Assembly (NCBI GenBank): GCA_017654935.2
Contig: CM065690.1
Span: forward strand, 38,828,242 to 38,892,241
Reading direction: 5' to 3'
DNA: 64,000 nucleotides
Origin: Phymorhynchus buccinoides
Taxonomy: Eukaryota; Mollusca; Gastropoda; Neogastropoda; Raphitomidae
Under the pieces are notes generated by a model. It worked only from the letters and a program-made list of their open reading frames with translations. It had not been told where the DNA came from and ran no database searches. Within the stretch, counting starts at the first letter, position 1; each line of letters begins with the position of its first letter. The position numbers were made by a program, and so were the translations under genes. Of the stretch, positions 10,624-20,690 are shown piece after piece.

Positions 10624-13600
10624 CTGGGAACAAAAAAAAAATTAAAACAAAACAGTAATACTTCACGCTGTCCTTATCGGGTCATCAACAAGCAATCTGC
10701 CAAGACACAGTATTTTATCATTAGTTTAGTTGTTTAGAGTGCAGTGATTGAAACACAGAGAACAAACAAACCACTTAGTCTACATCATGTACATTCAGTT
10801 GTGCTAAAAACATTAAACATGAGTGAACTGAGATAAATGAGCATCATGCTTGATAGACACAAACCCATGCTATAATTTTAATGAATACATTACTAATTCA
10901 TACTTTTTGAGACAGGAACACCTTCCACAACACAAAATTAACCATTTTTGAAATTTGTTCCTAAGACAACAGAACATAATCATGGCAAAACATATGAAAA
11001 GGCACTGAACAAGATTATGTGGCAAAACACAAACAGTACACAAAACTTGTACAGTGCATTTGTTCAAAAAGTCAAAATCAATACTGCTGCACACACTAAG
11101 TTTCATGCCGATGCTCTGAAGCAATTAATCAAACATCTACTATATATCATACTGGAGATCAAGAATATCAAAATGGAAAGGATTTAAATTTGATTTTATA
11201 ACTGATATTTTGAAACAAACAAAACAAAAGCCAAAGGAAAGATTAGATAGGGACCCAAAAATTATTTTGAGTTTTCCAATTTTTTGGGTGGTAGGTGGTT
11301 TCCACTGTACATGCTTTCAACTATTTATTATGTAAATCTTAGGGGGAAAATGCACACATAACAGGGCAAAAAAACCAACGTATTACAAATAATTGCAGAT
11401 ACTTACTGGACTGAATGGCAAAGGCAGGAGTATGGGCACTGGCTGTAGTTCCAATGTTGAATTTGGGGTGAAGGCCAGGCACCACATGTGACACATTGCC
11501 CATGTCTGTGGATCCACCAGACTTCTGCACTGTGGATGACTCTGGTTCCTGGGGAACGCCAACTCTCTCCGCATTCTTGGCATACAGCGAGGCCATCAGA
11601 TCGTTGGACATGAGATAGGAGTAGGGCTTGGGGTCAAACTTGCATTCAAACTGTAACAAATAAAAGATACAGTATTTCACATAAGAGAACAGCTGACACA
11701 CAATATGCATCACACATTTCAAGCGCATCTTTCGCAAGCACAATCAAGCATTCACTGATTTATGCTTGTCTGTTGCTTCCGATTATGATTGCAAATATCA
11801 AAGGGGGCAGCTGCCATTTCTTTAAGCTAGGCCAAAATTAGTTTACAGTGGAGAAACCCTGCCATGGGTACATATCCACTCTCTCAGCCAAGGGATTAAA
11901 GCAAGCACTGTAGTACACAACACAAATAAAACACTACTGACATTTTCATTTCCCTGCCTCACAACCACTGGCTTTTGCAGCTGCTTCCTCACACCCTAGA
12001 ACCTTCTCCTTCAGTATGCTCAGTTCTGCATCAGTGGGAGCTCGGATACATACACAAGTTCTGTCAGATCAGGAATATTAGGCTTTTCTCCACCATTAGT
12101 GATCACTCCTAAAATACAGATAAAATCATGAATGCTTAATCATATCATTGTATCAGTTTTTATCTAATAGCTAGGATGATCCAGTGATGTGAGAGAGCCC
12201 AAAACACAAAATATTATCAACATTTCCATTCCCCTACCTCACAACCACTGGCTTTTGCAGCTGCTTCCACGCACCCTAGAACCTTCTCCTTCAGTATGCT
12301 CAGTTCTGCATCAGTGGGAGCTCGTATGTAATACAGTAATTCCGTCAGGTCAGGAATAACACTAGGCTTTGCTCCACCATTAGTGATCACTCCTGAAATG
12401 TACATAAACTCAGTTATTGTTTAATCCTATCATTCCATCAGTTCTAATTACCGGTAACAGCTAGGAGGGTCAATTGCTACATATTGAGTTTACTTTCATT
12501 TGCAAAAATATGACCAGCAATGAATGCAAGCCAGTACATTAGATCAATTTAGAATGCCCCTACCGGGATATCAGGGACTCTTTCCGAATAGTTTCCATAC
12601 CTTCTGGAAGTTCTGTGACAGCTTGGAACTTCCTCTTTTCAATCTTTTTTTGGTGGTCTAATCCATCTATTCAATTCTGACTTTTTGTTTCTTATAGTCG
12701 TTGACTGTAATGTGCCCAAGTTGCCCATTCTCCTGATATTGGCTCAGGACAGCAAATAGACCAGAACAGAATTAAAACCACCCATATTACAGCCATGGGC
12801 TGGAAATAACGAAAAAGATTTGAAATGCCATGAAAGGTTAAATCCTTAGATTATATATAAAACCAGTTCATAAGCTGTGTTGCAACTGTCCATGCCTTTA
12901 AAGTTGGTATCCAATTCTTCCAAACATATGATTACTCCCATTTTGATGCAATTCTTCAAACATCTCATTTCTCCCATTTTCGTTTTGCTCAAAATGCAAT
13001 AAAATTATAAAAATTTAAAAAACTACATGACCATGTACTCTCCAAGTTGGCCGCATCTGCTGCCTGAGATGTGAGATGTTTGTGTAGCACATGACAGCAG
13101 CATCCAGGGCGTTGACTCCCTGCCAGGGAAAACCAGCAGCGTGGGCTGCCTTGCCATGGTAACGAATTGTAACTCTGAAAAGAAACAACAACAAACATTT
13201 GAATTGTTAGCATTATGTTAAGCTATCCTCTCGTTCCCCAAAGTCGGAGTGTGGCTGTCCACGTGGCGGGGCAATAAAAAAACGGTCACACACGTAATGT
13301 TCTCATCTCTAGCTGATACATTTGTACCATAGTGTTTTAGTGCTTCAGCTGTTCGGATGATCCCTGGAGTCTTTTAGCCAGGGTACGACAACAACAACAA
13401 CATCCTTTCAAAGTTTGAATACAAAGCAACACTCATGCTTTACTAGAAGAAAATGACTTTTCAAAACATATGCCAAATGCGATTTTTACTTTGTTGGGAG
13501 TGTTGTAATCTGAGCATCAATGAAACTTTTTCTCACACCCAACACTTCTCTCATTCTGAAAGAGAATTGGCTAAGTACATACTGCGTCATAGAGAGAAAT

Positions 13601-14674
13601 ACTGGTTTGGGCAGGTTGAACTGGGCAGGGTGAGCCATCATGGCCATATCCACATCAGAGAAAGCCCCTTTGTTGATGAGGTCAATCTTTCCACCGCCCC
13701 CTTCTTCTGCCGGAGTGCCCAGCACTGTCAGCTGCATTCACATAAAAAAGCAATAAAAACTTATTTGATATTATTATGGGCATACTTTTTCAGGACTAAA
13801 AGTCTTTTTTTCCTTCCTGAATAGGATCACATGAGATTTTAGTGAGTTTATTTATTTATTATGTACATTTCTATAGCGCTTATTCATCAAAGCTCTAAGC
13901 GCTTAAGCTTAACATTGCACAATTCAAATACAACTTAAATGTTCATGTTCACTTACTTCTTTGAATCAGAATTTAATAAAGTACACTATTGTTTCTAAAC
14001 AATACAACAAACACATTTTCTTTTCTTTTCCTTCTTTCTGTCCTTTTTTTAAAATAGGATTTTAAACTACAATGAATAATCAACAAAGTCAAATCAACTT
14101 TGAAGAGCTTTCCGTAATTTACTAATAGTAATCAAAACATCCTTTTTTCATTCCAAAGGAACTCAATACTAATGCTACTAAAGAATAAAATCATGCACAC
14201 ATTTTTTCCTTCCAGCCTTCTTCATTTCCAAAACCATGCTTAAACTTACAGACACTCAGACAGACAGATAGATACACGTACACACCTTCCCCTGTCCCGT
14301 AAACTCAGGTGCACACAGGGCTGCCTGGATTCCAAGTGATGATGCTACGCCAATCATGGCAATCAGGTTGTGTCCACAGGCATGGCCGATGCCCGGCAGT
14401 GCATCATACTCACACAGCACCGCTATATTGGGCTGCTCTCCTTTCAACTCCACGTTGTTTGGCTGAGCGCAGAATGCTGTTTCAAGCATGTAGCTTCTCT
14501 GCACTTTGAAGCCGTTTTCTTCCAAAAATGTAGTCAAGGTGTCATGTGCATATTTTTCTTCATAGCACAGTTCCGGATGGTTCCAAATGCTCTGACTGAC
14601 ACTTTTCAAAGCCTGTGTCTTGGCATCAATTGCATCACACACAATCTGCTTCAGTCTGTCCTCTGCTGCCATTT
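10478..14674 (-). CDS. PM20D2: M20-family peptidase, PM20D2-type (probable Xaa-Arg / beta-alanyl-lysine dipeptidase)
   Basis: Six coding exons on the minus strand splice in frame: 14672-14286, 13731-13583, 13174-13032, 12392-12238, 11650-11407 and 10623-10478. The product is about 407 residues, close to the vertebrate PM20D2 length. Exon 1 carries the metal-site motif [15 protein letters not shown]. Exon 2 carries [11 protein letters not shown] with the catalytic Glu pair, and MAHPAQ. Exon 3 carries the dimerisation-domain motif [20 protein letters not shown]. Exon 5 carries [18 protein letters not shown]. The family is cytosolic, zinc/cobalt-dependent and removes aberrant dipeptides in carnosine metabolism (family knowledge). 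The start at 14672 (MAAEDR) is chosen because a good acceptor lies directly upstream, implying a 5' UTR intron; an alternative in-frame ATG is at 14696. Confidence 0.9.
10631..11400 (-). other. Intron 5 of the PM20D2-type gene
   Basis: About 780 bp, AT-rich. Nothing recognisable in it. Confidence 0.6.
11407..11650 (-). CDS. PM20D2: PM20D2-type gene, coding exon 5
   Basis: Acceptor TTGTTACAG. Encodes [14 protein letters not shown] to AFAIQSS, including [18 protein letters not shown], the C-terminal metal and substrate region. Donor GTAAGT, phase 1. Confidence 0.88.
11830..11900. repeat. Fragment of repeat family C
   Basis: Shares AATTAGTTTA.AGTGGAGA, CC.TGCC..GGGTA and CCACTCTCTC.GCCAA with 51690-51750. 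Sits in the intron between exons 4 and 5. Confidence 0.65.
11956..12112 (-). pseudogene. Decayed duplicate of PM20D2-type exon 4
   Basis: Closely matches exon 4 from its acceptor (TATTTTAG) through [10 protein letters not shown] and on to KASGC. It has an in-frame three-base deletion, then a one-base deletion in the segment equivalent to ELLYYIRAP that shifts the frame. Its donor is GCAGGG where exon 4 has GTAGGG. Including it would disrupt the protein, so exon 4 at 12238-12392 is the functional copy. Once-alternative exon use is possible but unproven. Confidence 0.85.
12238..12392 (-). CDS. PM20D2: PM20D2-type gene, coding exon 4 (intact copy)
   Basis: Acceptor ATTTCAG. Encodes [16 protein letters not shown] to KASGCE with an intact frame and a GTAGGG donor, phase 0. 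A degenerate twin lies at 11956-12112. Confidence 0.88.
12555..12690 (-). mobile_element. SINE-A fragment (minus), diverged
   Basis: Degenerate match to the SINE-A 3' half (CTTCTGGAAGTTCTGTG, then AACTTCCTCT). Lies in intron 3 of the PM20D2-type gene. Confidence 0.65.
13032..13174 (-). CDS. PM20D2: PM20D2-type gene, coding exon 3
   Basis: Acceptor TTTTCAG. Encodes [20 protein letters not shown] to RPTWRVHG. Ends with one base of a Gly codon before the GTCATG donor. Confidence 0.85.
13228..13402 (+). mobile_element. SINE-B copy with CAA-repeat tail
   Basis: One of four copies of a family of about 160 bp that begins near CGAAGTCGGAGTGTGGCTG, passes GCGGGG.AATAAAAAACGGTC and ends GCCAGGGTACGACAACAACA. 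The others are at 27198-27358 (plus) and 23050-23215 and 42806-42966 (minus). It lies in intron 2 of the PM20D2-type gene. Confidence 0.75.
13583..13731 (-). CDS. PM20D2: PM20D2-type gene, coding exon 2
   Basis: Acceptor ATGCAG. Encodes [15 protein letters not shown] through MAHPAQ. The donor GTATGT at 13582 leaves two bases of a codon, completed by exon 3. Confidence 0.85.
13840..13925. repeat. Short TATAGCGCTT repeat
   Basis: Contains TATAGCGCTTATTC and AGCTCTAAGCGCTTAAG. Related pieces occur at 25375-25440, 20860-20905 and 31775-31795. Confidence 0.55.
14286..14674 (-). CDS. PM20D2: PM20D2-type gene, coding exon 1
   Basis: ATG at 14672-14670. The exon encodes 129 residues to FTGQGK and ends in phase 0 at a GTGTGT donor (14285). 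It contains GHACGHN, the first metal-binding segment. TTGTGCAG precedes the exon. Confidence 0.85.
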
Positions 14675-14699
14675 CTGCACAATGAAATACTTTCAATTT

Positions 14700-15550
14700 T
14701 AATCAGTTGATCAGATTAACATTTACTCAAAACAAAACTGTGCAAAATACATTTAGAATACTTAATAATATCTGAGTCAGCTTTTTTCAACAATTTGTGT
14801 AAATCAGCACTACCTCTCTTAGCAGATAAAAGGAGACAATCAGCATGGCTAAGAAAAACACATGATGCATAAGACATCTAACCACTAGGTTGTTAATATC
14901 TGAGCACCTTATCTTCTGTGCCATGTCACAAGTATGTGAACCAAACTGAATGCTTTGCCCGGAAAGACATAATGAACCACTTTGATTCTGGTTTTAATAT
15001 AAAAAGCTAACTTTGTAACAGTGTGTCATGTGTGTGTGTGCCGGTGTATACATGTGTGTGTGTTGTTTCAGCCTAGTTAACCAGCAGTGAAGCAAAGGCT
15101 GGTTAATGTTTTCATGGCAGTCTGTTTGTTCCTGACTATCTATATGAATATGTTAACATGATAATGTTTGAACAGAGCGACCTAGGATGCTCAAATCTTG
15201 CATGCGGATGGGAAGTTAGGATATCTAGACCAAGTTCACAGAGGTCAAGGTCACTGGAGCTGAAAATGTGCTGCATGCTCTTTGTTACTGTTGCAAGACA
15301 GTGGTTCAAGGGAAACAAATCTTGCTACGAAACTGGCATTTACTTATTTCCCATTATTTGTCCTTAAAAGTCTCTCGCTGTCAAATTTTGCATGCTGGTA
15401 GGTAGCTAGAATATCTAGGCCAAGTTCAAAAATGAAGATCATTGGTCACAGGTCAAGGTCACTGGAGCCGAAAATGCTGCCACACAGCTGGTTGATCTAG
15501 CGTTTTCACGTTCTACTCTACGGATAGGTAGTTACAATATCTGGCCAAGT
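14700..15550. repeat. Intergenic sequence with old imperfect duplications
   Basis: From about 15170 the motifs CAAGGTCACTGGAGC, GAAAATG.TGC and ATATCTAG.CCAAGTTC recur at 15220-15290, 15395-15490, 15530-15550 and again at 15960-16050. This indicates an old tandem array of roughly 170-230 bp units. No gene is seen. Confidence 0.6.
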
Positions 15551-15553
15551 TCG

Positions 15554-15959
15554 GGTAAAGGTAAAGATGTGCCACCCCCCCTGCATTTCTCGGTTAATTC
15601 TATTTTTCCGTTTTTGCCTTTCTTACCATACATAAAGCTGTATTTTAGGAACATTTTTAGCTAATAACCTTTTTGGAATACTAACCCTATCCCTAACCCT
15701 AGCCCTAAACCTAACCCTACCCCCCACTATGTACTGCAGTACACCGCAATTTGTCACAGTTGTGGTTCGTTGCGTTTTTCCGTCTTATAGGGTGTGGGGT
15801 AGGGTTAGGGCTAGGGTTAGGGTTAGGGATATGGTTAGTATTCCAAAAAGGTTATTAGCTAAAAATGTTCCTAAAATACAGCTTTATGTATGGTAAGAAA
15901 GGCAATAATGGAAAATTAACCGAGATAGGTAGGGGGGGTGGCACATGTTGACCTTTACC
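15554..15959. mobile_element. Foldback MITE-like element with telomere-like arms (family T)
   Basis: The two ends are near-perfect inverted repeats of about 165 bp, starting GGTAAAGGT at 15554 and ending ACCTTTACC at 15959. They are flanked by an exact 8-bp direct repeat CAAGTTCG (15546-15553 and 15960-15967). The inner arms are built of CCCTAA-like hexamers (15682-15722) and the complementary TTAGGG-like hexamers (15794-15837). A related copy is at 20083-20534. It has no coding capacity; an 8-bp duplication fits hAT-, P- or Merlin-like mobilisation, but the superfamily is not determined. Confidence 0.88.
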
Positions 15960-16059
15960 CAAGTTCGAAAATGAAGATCATTGGTCAAAGGTCAAGGTCA
16001 CTGTTGCCGAAAATGCTGCAGCGCAGCTGCTTGATCTAGCAATTTCACAATTAGGTTTT

Positions 16060-16440
16060 TTAAGAATGTCTTTCAACCTCCCTGTCCCCAAGAGGAGTCA
16101 AGGGGTATGTAGTCTGTAAAGGGGTCATAGACTTGAACTGTTTACCAGCCAGTCATGAGGTAACTGTAAGTCATTCTAGAGGCTGGGCTATATTATTTTT
16201 GTTTTGTTAATAAGCCTTGCCCAGGGACAGTCCCAATCCCCATACAAAAATATTTTACGCCAGTTCATGTTGGAGAGGTTTCCAAAATGCCAACTAAGCC
16301 CCAAGGCTGCAGCACACAGAGCCAGTGCAAATGCCACGTGACGCAGTGTGAGAGGCATGGTCTGCCATGCCCCCCATGGACAAGGTCATTCATATGATTT
16401 ACCAGTTATATAAAAAGTCAGCTCTCACTCTCACTTTACT
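16060..16440. repeat. Spacer with repeat family C copy
   Basis: 16205-16385 shares CCTTGCCCAGGG and GGCTGCAGCAC..AGAGCCAG with 51710-51860. Otherwise nothing recognised. Confidence 0.6.
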
Positions 16441-16441
16441 G

Positions 16442-16832
16442 TTAGGTAGGTAGGTAGGGACAAAACAAGCCGTAAAGCTTTTCCAAACAGTCCCATCTTT
16501 TATGATTTTTCTGGTAAATGTATCTTTTTGGTCAAGGTTGATGCGGCATAAATTTTCCTCATAAATCATTATTCGTCATAGCTTCTAAAAATTTTGGTAA
16601 TGTATCCAGACGATTTTTAAACATATTAGTATGAGGTGCACATTTTACGTCAGTAGGCAATTCGTTCCACATGTTAGTAATTCTGTTACCAAAACAATTT
16701 TTTTTATCTTATGTTAGTATTATATCTTTTAACAAAAACTTTCCCACAGGCGTTTCTAGTCATATTGTATTGAGGAGATGAAAAGAAATTACTCCAGGAC
16801 AAATCCACATGATTGTTGAATATTTTATATTT
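16442..16832 (-). mobile_element. 5'-truncated inverted copy of LINE-1
   Basis: Reverse complement matches LINE-1 from about 4040 to its CTAC tail. It retains the unbroken C-terminal reading NCFGNRITNMWNELP that LINE-1 at 4165 has lost. Homology stops sharply at about 16832, a typical 5' truncation. Confidence 0.92.
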
Positions 16833-17520
16833 TAGTTGGCCCCAACTTCGAGCTAATAGTGTCAACAAATGATACATGCCATTGACCTTAAGTTTAAAGG
16901 CCTGAGGATCGGAGTTGTAAGCTAAAACTTTGAGTAAAACAAAGACGATTGTTGTAGCAAGCGACTATGTTCAGCGGAAGTGTCAACCGGACACGTGAAT
17001 GCTCCAAGACGATTGTTGTCGCTTCTGCTATTCATATACTCTTGTGTAAGTTTATTTTTCCACTTCCTGTGTTCTTGTTGTCTGCCAAATGGAAAATGCC
17101 CGGATATGGCGACTGTAATTGTTTACAACTTCCATGTGACCGAAGGAGACCTAGCCTAACTTTCGAATTTTACTGTGTGGAGAAAACGCAGACAGGTGGA
17201 CTGGAATGGAGGCACGTGTCGTGGTTTGTTATTCAAGATTTATACGTAGATTGTTTTTCAAACTGCTTTTGAAACGTCGTGGATCAGATTGTGTCTCTTT
17301 CAGTTGTGAAACGTACGGAATGGATGAATGAACATGTTCAAGCGTGTGGCGCGCTTCTCAAGTATCTGCTCATCAGCTGTGCACTGCCATTCCTTCCTTG
17401 CTCCTTTGCTGTTGCGGGTATATTGCGTTATCTCTTTCGAATGAATTAATATTACGCTTTATGTCCTCCCGGTCCAGCGGACACATGTGGGACATTAATT
17501 CAAATTAATTACGTTTTGGG
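16833..17520. other. Intergenic sequence
   Basis: A 101-codon open frame (16967-17272, plus) has no recognisable domain and I do not call it a gene. The phrase AGACGATTGTTGT occurs twice (16943, 17009). Confidence 0.4.
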
Positions 17521-19364
17521 TCTCTTTCTCTTCTTTCTTTAAACAACCACTATCATCTTTTTGATAGTTCTGTTGTTGTACTAAAGGGGACTTCCATCAG
17601 GCAGAAAGACTGCAAGCAAAAATGTAGCCGCCCGGATGGTCGGCCTCAGTGTAATGGGGGGAGGGGGGAGAAGCCAGAAGGGATGCAAGGTGGCTCCGGA
17701 GTTGGGAAGGGTAGGCGGGGTTGTGGAGGGAGGGATTGGGGAATGGGTGTGAATTGGGGAGGGGGGGGGGGGCGTTGCTTATTTAAATCCAGGACTTGAA
17801 GCCTTCCACTGAGGCTGATGTCACTGCCTCAGCTGGAAGGGAGTTCCAATCTCCGATGGTCCGAGGAAAGAAAGAGAACTTTCTGTAGCTCGTTTTGCAG
17901 GAGGGAAGAAGGTAAGTTGACTGGTGTGACTGTCTGGCTGGCCGATTGAGGGGTGGGCTGTACGTTGTATTGATGGAAATGTCCCCATTATGAAACTTGA
18001 AGAAGGCAGTCAGTCTGGAAGCGCGTCTTCTGTCGGCGAGTGGAGTCCAGTGCAGCTGAGTGTACATGTTTTCCACGCTGGATGTCTGGCGGTGCCTATT
18101 CACCACCCAGCGGGCAGCTCTTCGCTGCACCTTCTCCACCCTGCCGACATCTTTCGCAGTGTGCGGATCCCATACCGGAGAGGCAAACTCAAGGATGGGC
18201 CTGACGAGTGTCTTATAATGATATGCCGTCTCTTTGATTTTGACCGAGCCCACTTTCAGATTCCGCCGGAGGAAGCCCAGGGTTTTGCTGGCTTTGCTGG
18301 TCACATTGGAGATGTGGGAGTCCCAGCTAAGATCTTGTGAGATGGTGACTCCCAGGTATTTCGTCTCCTCTACTCTTTGAAGGTCTTGGCCGTGGAGTTG
18401 GTATTTTTCGATCAGGGGATTCCTCTTCCTGGTCACATGGAGAGTCTGGCATTTACCTGGGTGGAAGGACATGCTCCACTTCCTTTCCCAAGATGCCATT
18501 CTGTCGAGGTCTTGTTGCAGGTCTTCATGATCCTCAGGCAAATCAACTGTTCTGTGGCAGGCAGTGTCGTCTGCAAAGAGGCGGCTGGTTGAGGCTAGTT
18601 CCCTGGGAAGATCGTTGATGTAAAACAGAAAGAGGGCTGGCCCAAGCACAGATCCTTGGGGGACTCCTGATTCCACAGGGATTACATCAGAAGTAGCTCC
18701 ATCAACAACCACTCTCTGCTGTCTGCCTGCCAAAAAGCTCTCAATCCATCTGTTGACAGGACCTCTGATTCCATAATGATGGAGCTTGTGGATAAGAAGA
18801 GCGTGGGAGACCTTATCAAAAGCTTTTTCGAAGTCTATTATTAGGACGTCAGTCTGTTTTCCCCTCTCCATGTTTCCCGAGAGCTCGTCCACCAGACCCA
18901 GAAGTTGGCTTTCACAGGACCTGCCTCTGCGGAAACCATGCTGCTCCTCACTCAGTATCTTGTTTGCTTCAGCGTGTCCCATTATCGTGCTGACAACGAT
19001 GTGTTCTAGGATCTTGCATGGGATACTGGTGAGGGAGATGGGGCAGTAGTTAGCTGGATTGTAGCGCTAACCTTTTTTGCACACTGGCGACTCTCCAGTC
19101 CTTTGGAACTATGCCGGCATTGATTGAGGACTGGTAGAGCAGTGTCAAAGCAGGTGAGATCTCGTCAGCCAGAGCTTTCAGGATCCTGGGTCTGATTCCA
19201 TCGGGTCCAGGGGCTTTACTGGGATCCAGTCCTCTCAACAGCTTTCTTACTCCTGCCTCTGAGATGGTGATGGAGTCACAGGTAGGGGCTGTTTGTGGTG
19301 CAGGGTCAAGGCCTCTTCTAGTTCTACTAATAATGTCCACCTGCCGTAACCGGCAATTACTCAA
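17520..19364 (-). mobile_element. LINE-2: 5'-truncated non-LTR retrotransposon with C-rich 3' UTR
   Basis: Read on the minus strand, a partial RT is followed by a C-rich 3' UTR (plus-strand G-rich 17640-17772) and a 3' end near 17520. The same 3' UTR follows the diverged plus-strand copy at 21113-21800. The element is distinct from LINE-1 (different thumb and C-terminal motifs, higher GC). Confidence 0.88.
17783..19364 (-). pseudogene. LINE-2 reverse transcriptase, frameshifted
   Basis: 19364-19050 encodes the start of the RT core (SKAPGPDGIRPRILKALADE, then VPKDWRVASV). An indel near 19065 destroys the FKKG segment, and the frame resumes with ANYCPISLTSIPCKILEHIV. The remaining 399 residues run to 17783 with QHGFRRGRSC, DFEKAFDKVSH, SGVPQGSVLGPALF, the catalytic FADDT (about 18566-18580), LGVTISQDLSWD, RVEKVQRRAARWV and a terminal WNSLPAEAVTSASVEGFK. 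No endonuclease is present, so the copy is 5'-truncated. Confidence 0.9.
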
Positions 19365-19417
19365 TTACTGGCATAATGTACTGCCCACTGGGGTTCAAAG
19401 AATTATGCAGTACGGAA

Positions 19418-19437
19418 GGGGGGGGGGGGGGGGGGGG
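19418..19437. repeat. G20 tract
   Basis: Uninterrupted run of 20 G, just beyond the 5' end of LINE-2. Confidence 0.95.
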
Positions 19438-19607
19438 TGTCTTTGAAAGTCTTCTTGAAGTGAAATCAAGAAATTAGGAAAAGGGCACACACAAAAAAGT
19501 GTGAAAGAACCTCAGAAGAAAGCCAGAGAAACTTCAGAAAGGGTCAAATCTATATTGCTGTCCTCTATGCAGTACTAAGTTTCTTTGCATCATTGGCCTA
19601 TTCCTTA

Positions 19608-20030
19608 GGTTAGGTATTACTATTAGGGACAGGCTTTCATCAGCCTAGGCCTTGCGGCCTATAAAACGTCCCATCATTGGCATATATAATAATACAGTTT
19701 GATTTTGCATTGGGGTCTGACACAAAAAAATACATTTATACAAGCAATCAAGTCATCTTTAGTAATTACTAATCAAATTCCAGAAAGATATCTATAAATT
19801 TTGTTAATTCGTCCACAAGATTCTTGAAACAATTAGTATTTGGTGCATATTTGATATTAGTGGGGAGGTCATTCCAGTATGAAGCAACTCTTGTTAGAAA
19901 AACAATATTTCCTAATGTTAATACGATAGTGTTTAATAAAAAATGTTGCCCTCAGACCTTTTTGTATATCATATTGTGATACAGTGTCAGTGAATAGTGA
20001 GTCAACAGAAATAGAGACACTCAGACAGGC
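19608..20030 (-). mobile_element. 3' end of a CR1-type LINE
   Basis: Minus strand reads YWNDLPTNIKYAPNTNCFKN, then VDELTKFIDIFLEFD and a stop, followed by a 3' UTR containing AGGCCGCAAGGCCTAGGCTG (plus-strand complement at 19645-19664). It resembles LINE-1 in its C terminus (WNELPTDVKCAPHTNMFKN) but is diverged. Confidence 0.85.
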
Positions 20031-20032
20031 TT

Positions 20033-20328
20033 TCATTAGCCTAGGCCTCGCATCCTATAAAGCGTCCTATCATTGACATTTTGGTAAAGGTAAAGATGTG
20101 CCCCCCACCTCCATTTCTCGGTTCTTTCCATTTTTTCAGTCTTGCCTTAGTTTCTTACTGCAGATTGAGTACTTCATCCTCAATCGTTTGCTATATTTAA
20201 CACCATTTACATAATTAAGCACATGTATGCATTCAATAATAGTAGAAGATAAAGGCAAGACGAAAAAACCGCTATGAACCAGGACTGTGACAAATGCTCC
20301 ATGGCTGTTGTGTGTACTGCACTACATA

Positions 20329-20371
<43 letters not shown>

Positions 20372-20690
20372 CCTATTAGATAATGGCCCTTATCATGACT
20401 GCAATTAATTATTCAACAAAGATAATTAGCTCAAAAAATTGATAAGATACAGCTTAATGTTTGGTAAGAAAGGCAGGTGTGAAAATGTGGGGAGAGCTGA
20501 GAAATTAGGAGGGGGGCACGTCTTTACCTTTACCAACTTTTTTGGTGTGTGCAAATGTTGGGGTCTGAGGTCTGACACAAAACAATAATAAATAATATAA
20601 TCAAATAGCCTTTAATAATCAAATTCCAGAAAGAGATCTCTTAATGTTGGTATTTCATCCATGAGATTCTTGAAGCAGATCTTCTTCGAT
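20033..20690 (-). mobile_element. Second adjacent LINE 3' end, split by a MITE
   Basis: 20033-20082 repeats the 3' UTR of the neighbouring fragment (GACAGGCTTTCATTAGCCTA). After the inserted element at 20083-20534, the LINE continues at 20535-20690 (TGACACAAAACAATAATAAA, AATCAAATTCCAGAAAGA). This is a nested insertion and dates the MITE as younger than the LINE copy. Confidence 0.82.
20083..20534. mobile_element. Family T MITE nested in a LINE end, with a G42 tract
   Basis: Ends GGTAAAGGTAAAGATGTGCC and GGCACGTCTTTACCTTTACC are inverted repeats, like the element at 15554. Flanks GACATTTT and AACTTTTT agree at six of eight positions, consistent with a worn 8-bp duplication. The interior is in opposite orientation to the 15554 copy (shared ATTTGTCACAGT..TGGTTC). 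A G42 tract occupies 20329-20370 at the place of a short C-run in the other copy. Confidence 0.85.

Noticed and set aside
12989..13213. A 74-codon minus-strand frame over PM20D2 exon 3
   Set aside because: Wrong frame; the frame encoding [14 protein letters not shown] joins exons 2 and 4 in phase.
15681..15840. A chromosome-end or telomere junction
   Set aside because: The hexamers are short, face each other inside a foldback element and are flanked by an exact target duplication, so they are internal to a transposon.
16967..17272. A 101-codon plus-strand frame
   Set aside because: No domain, no splice support, flanked by LINE debris; not called a gene.
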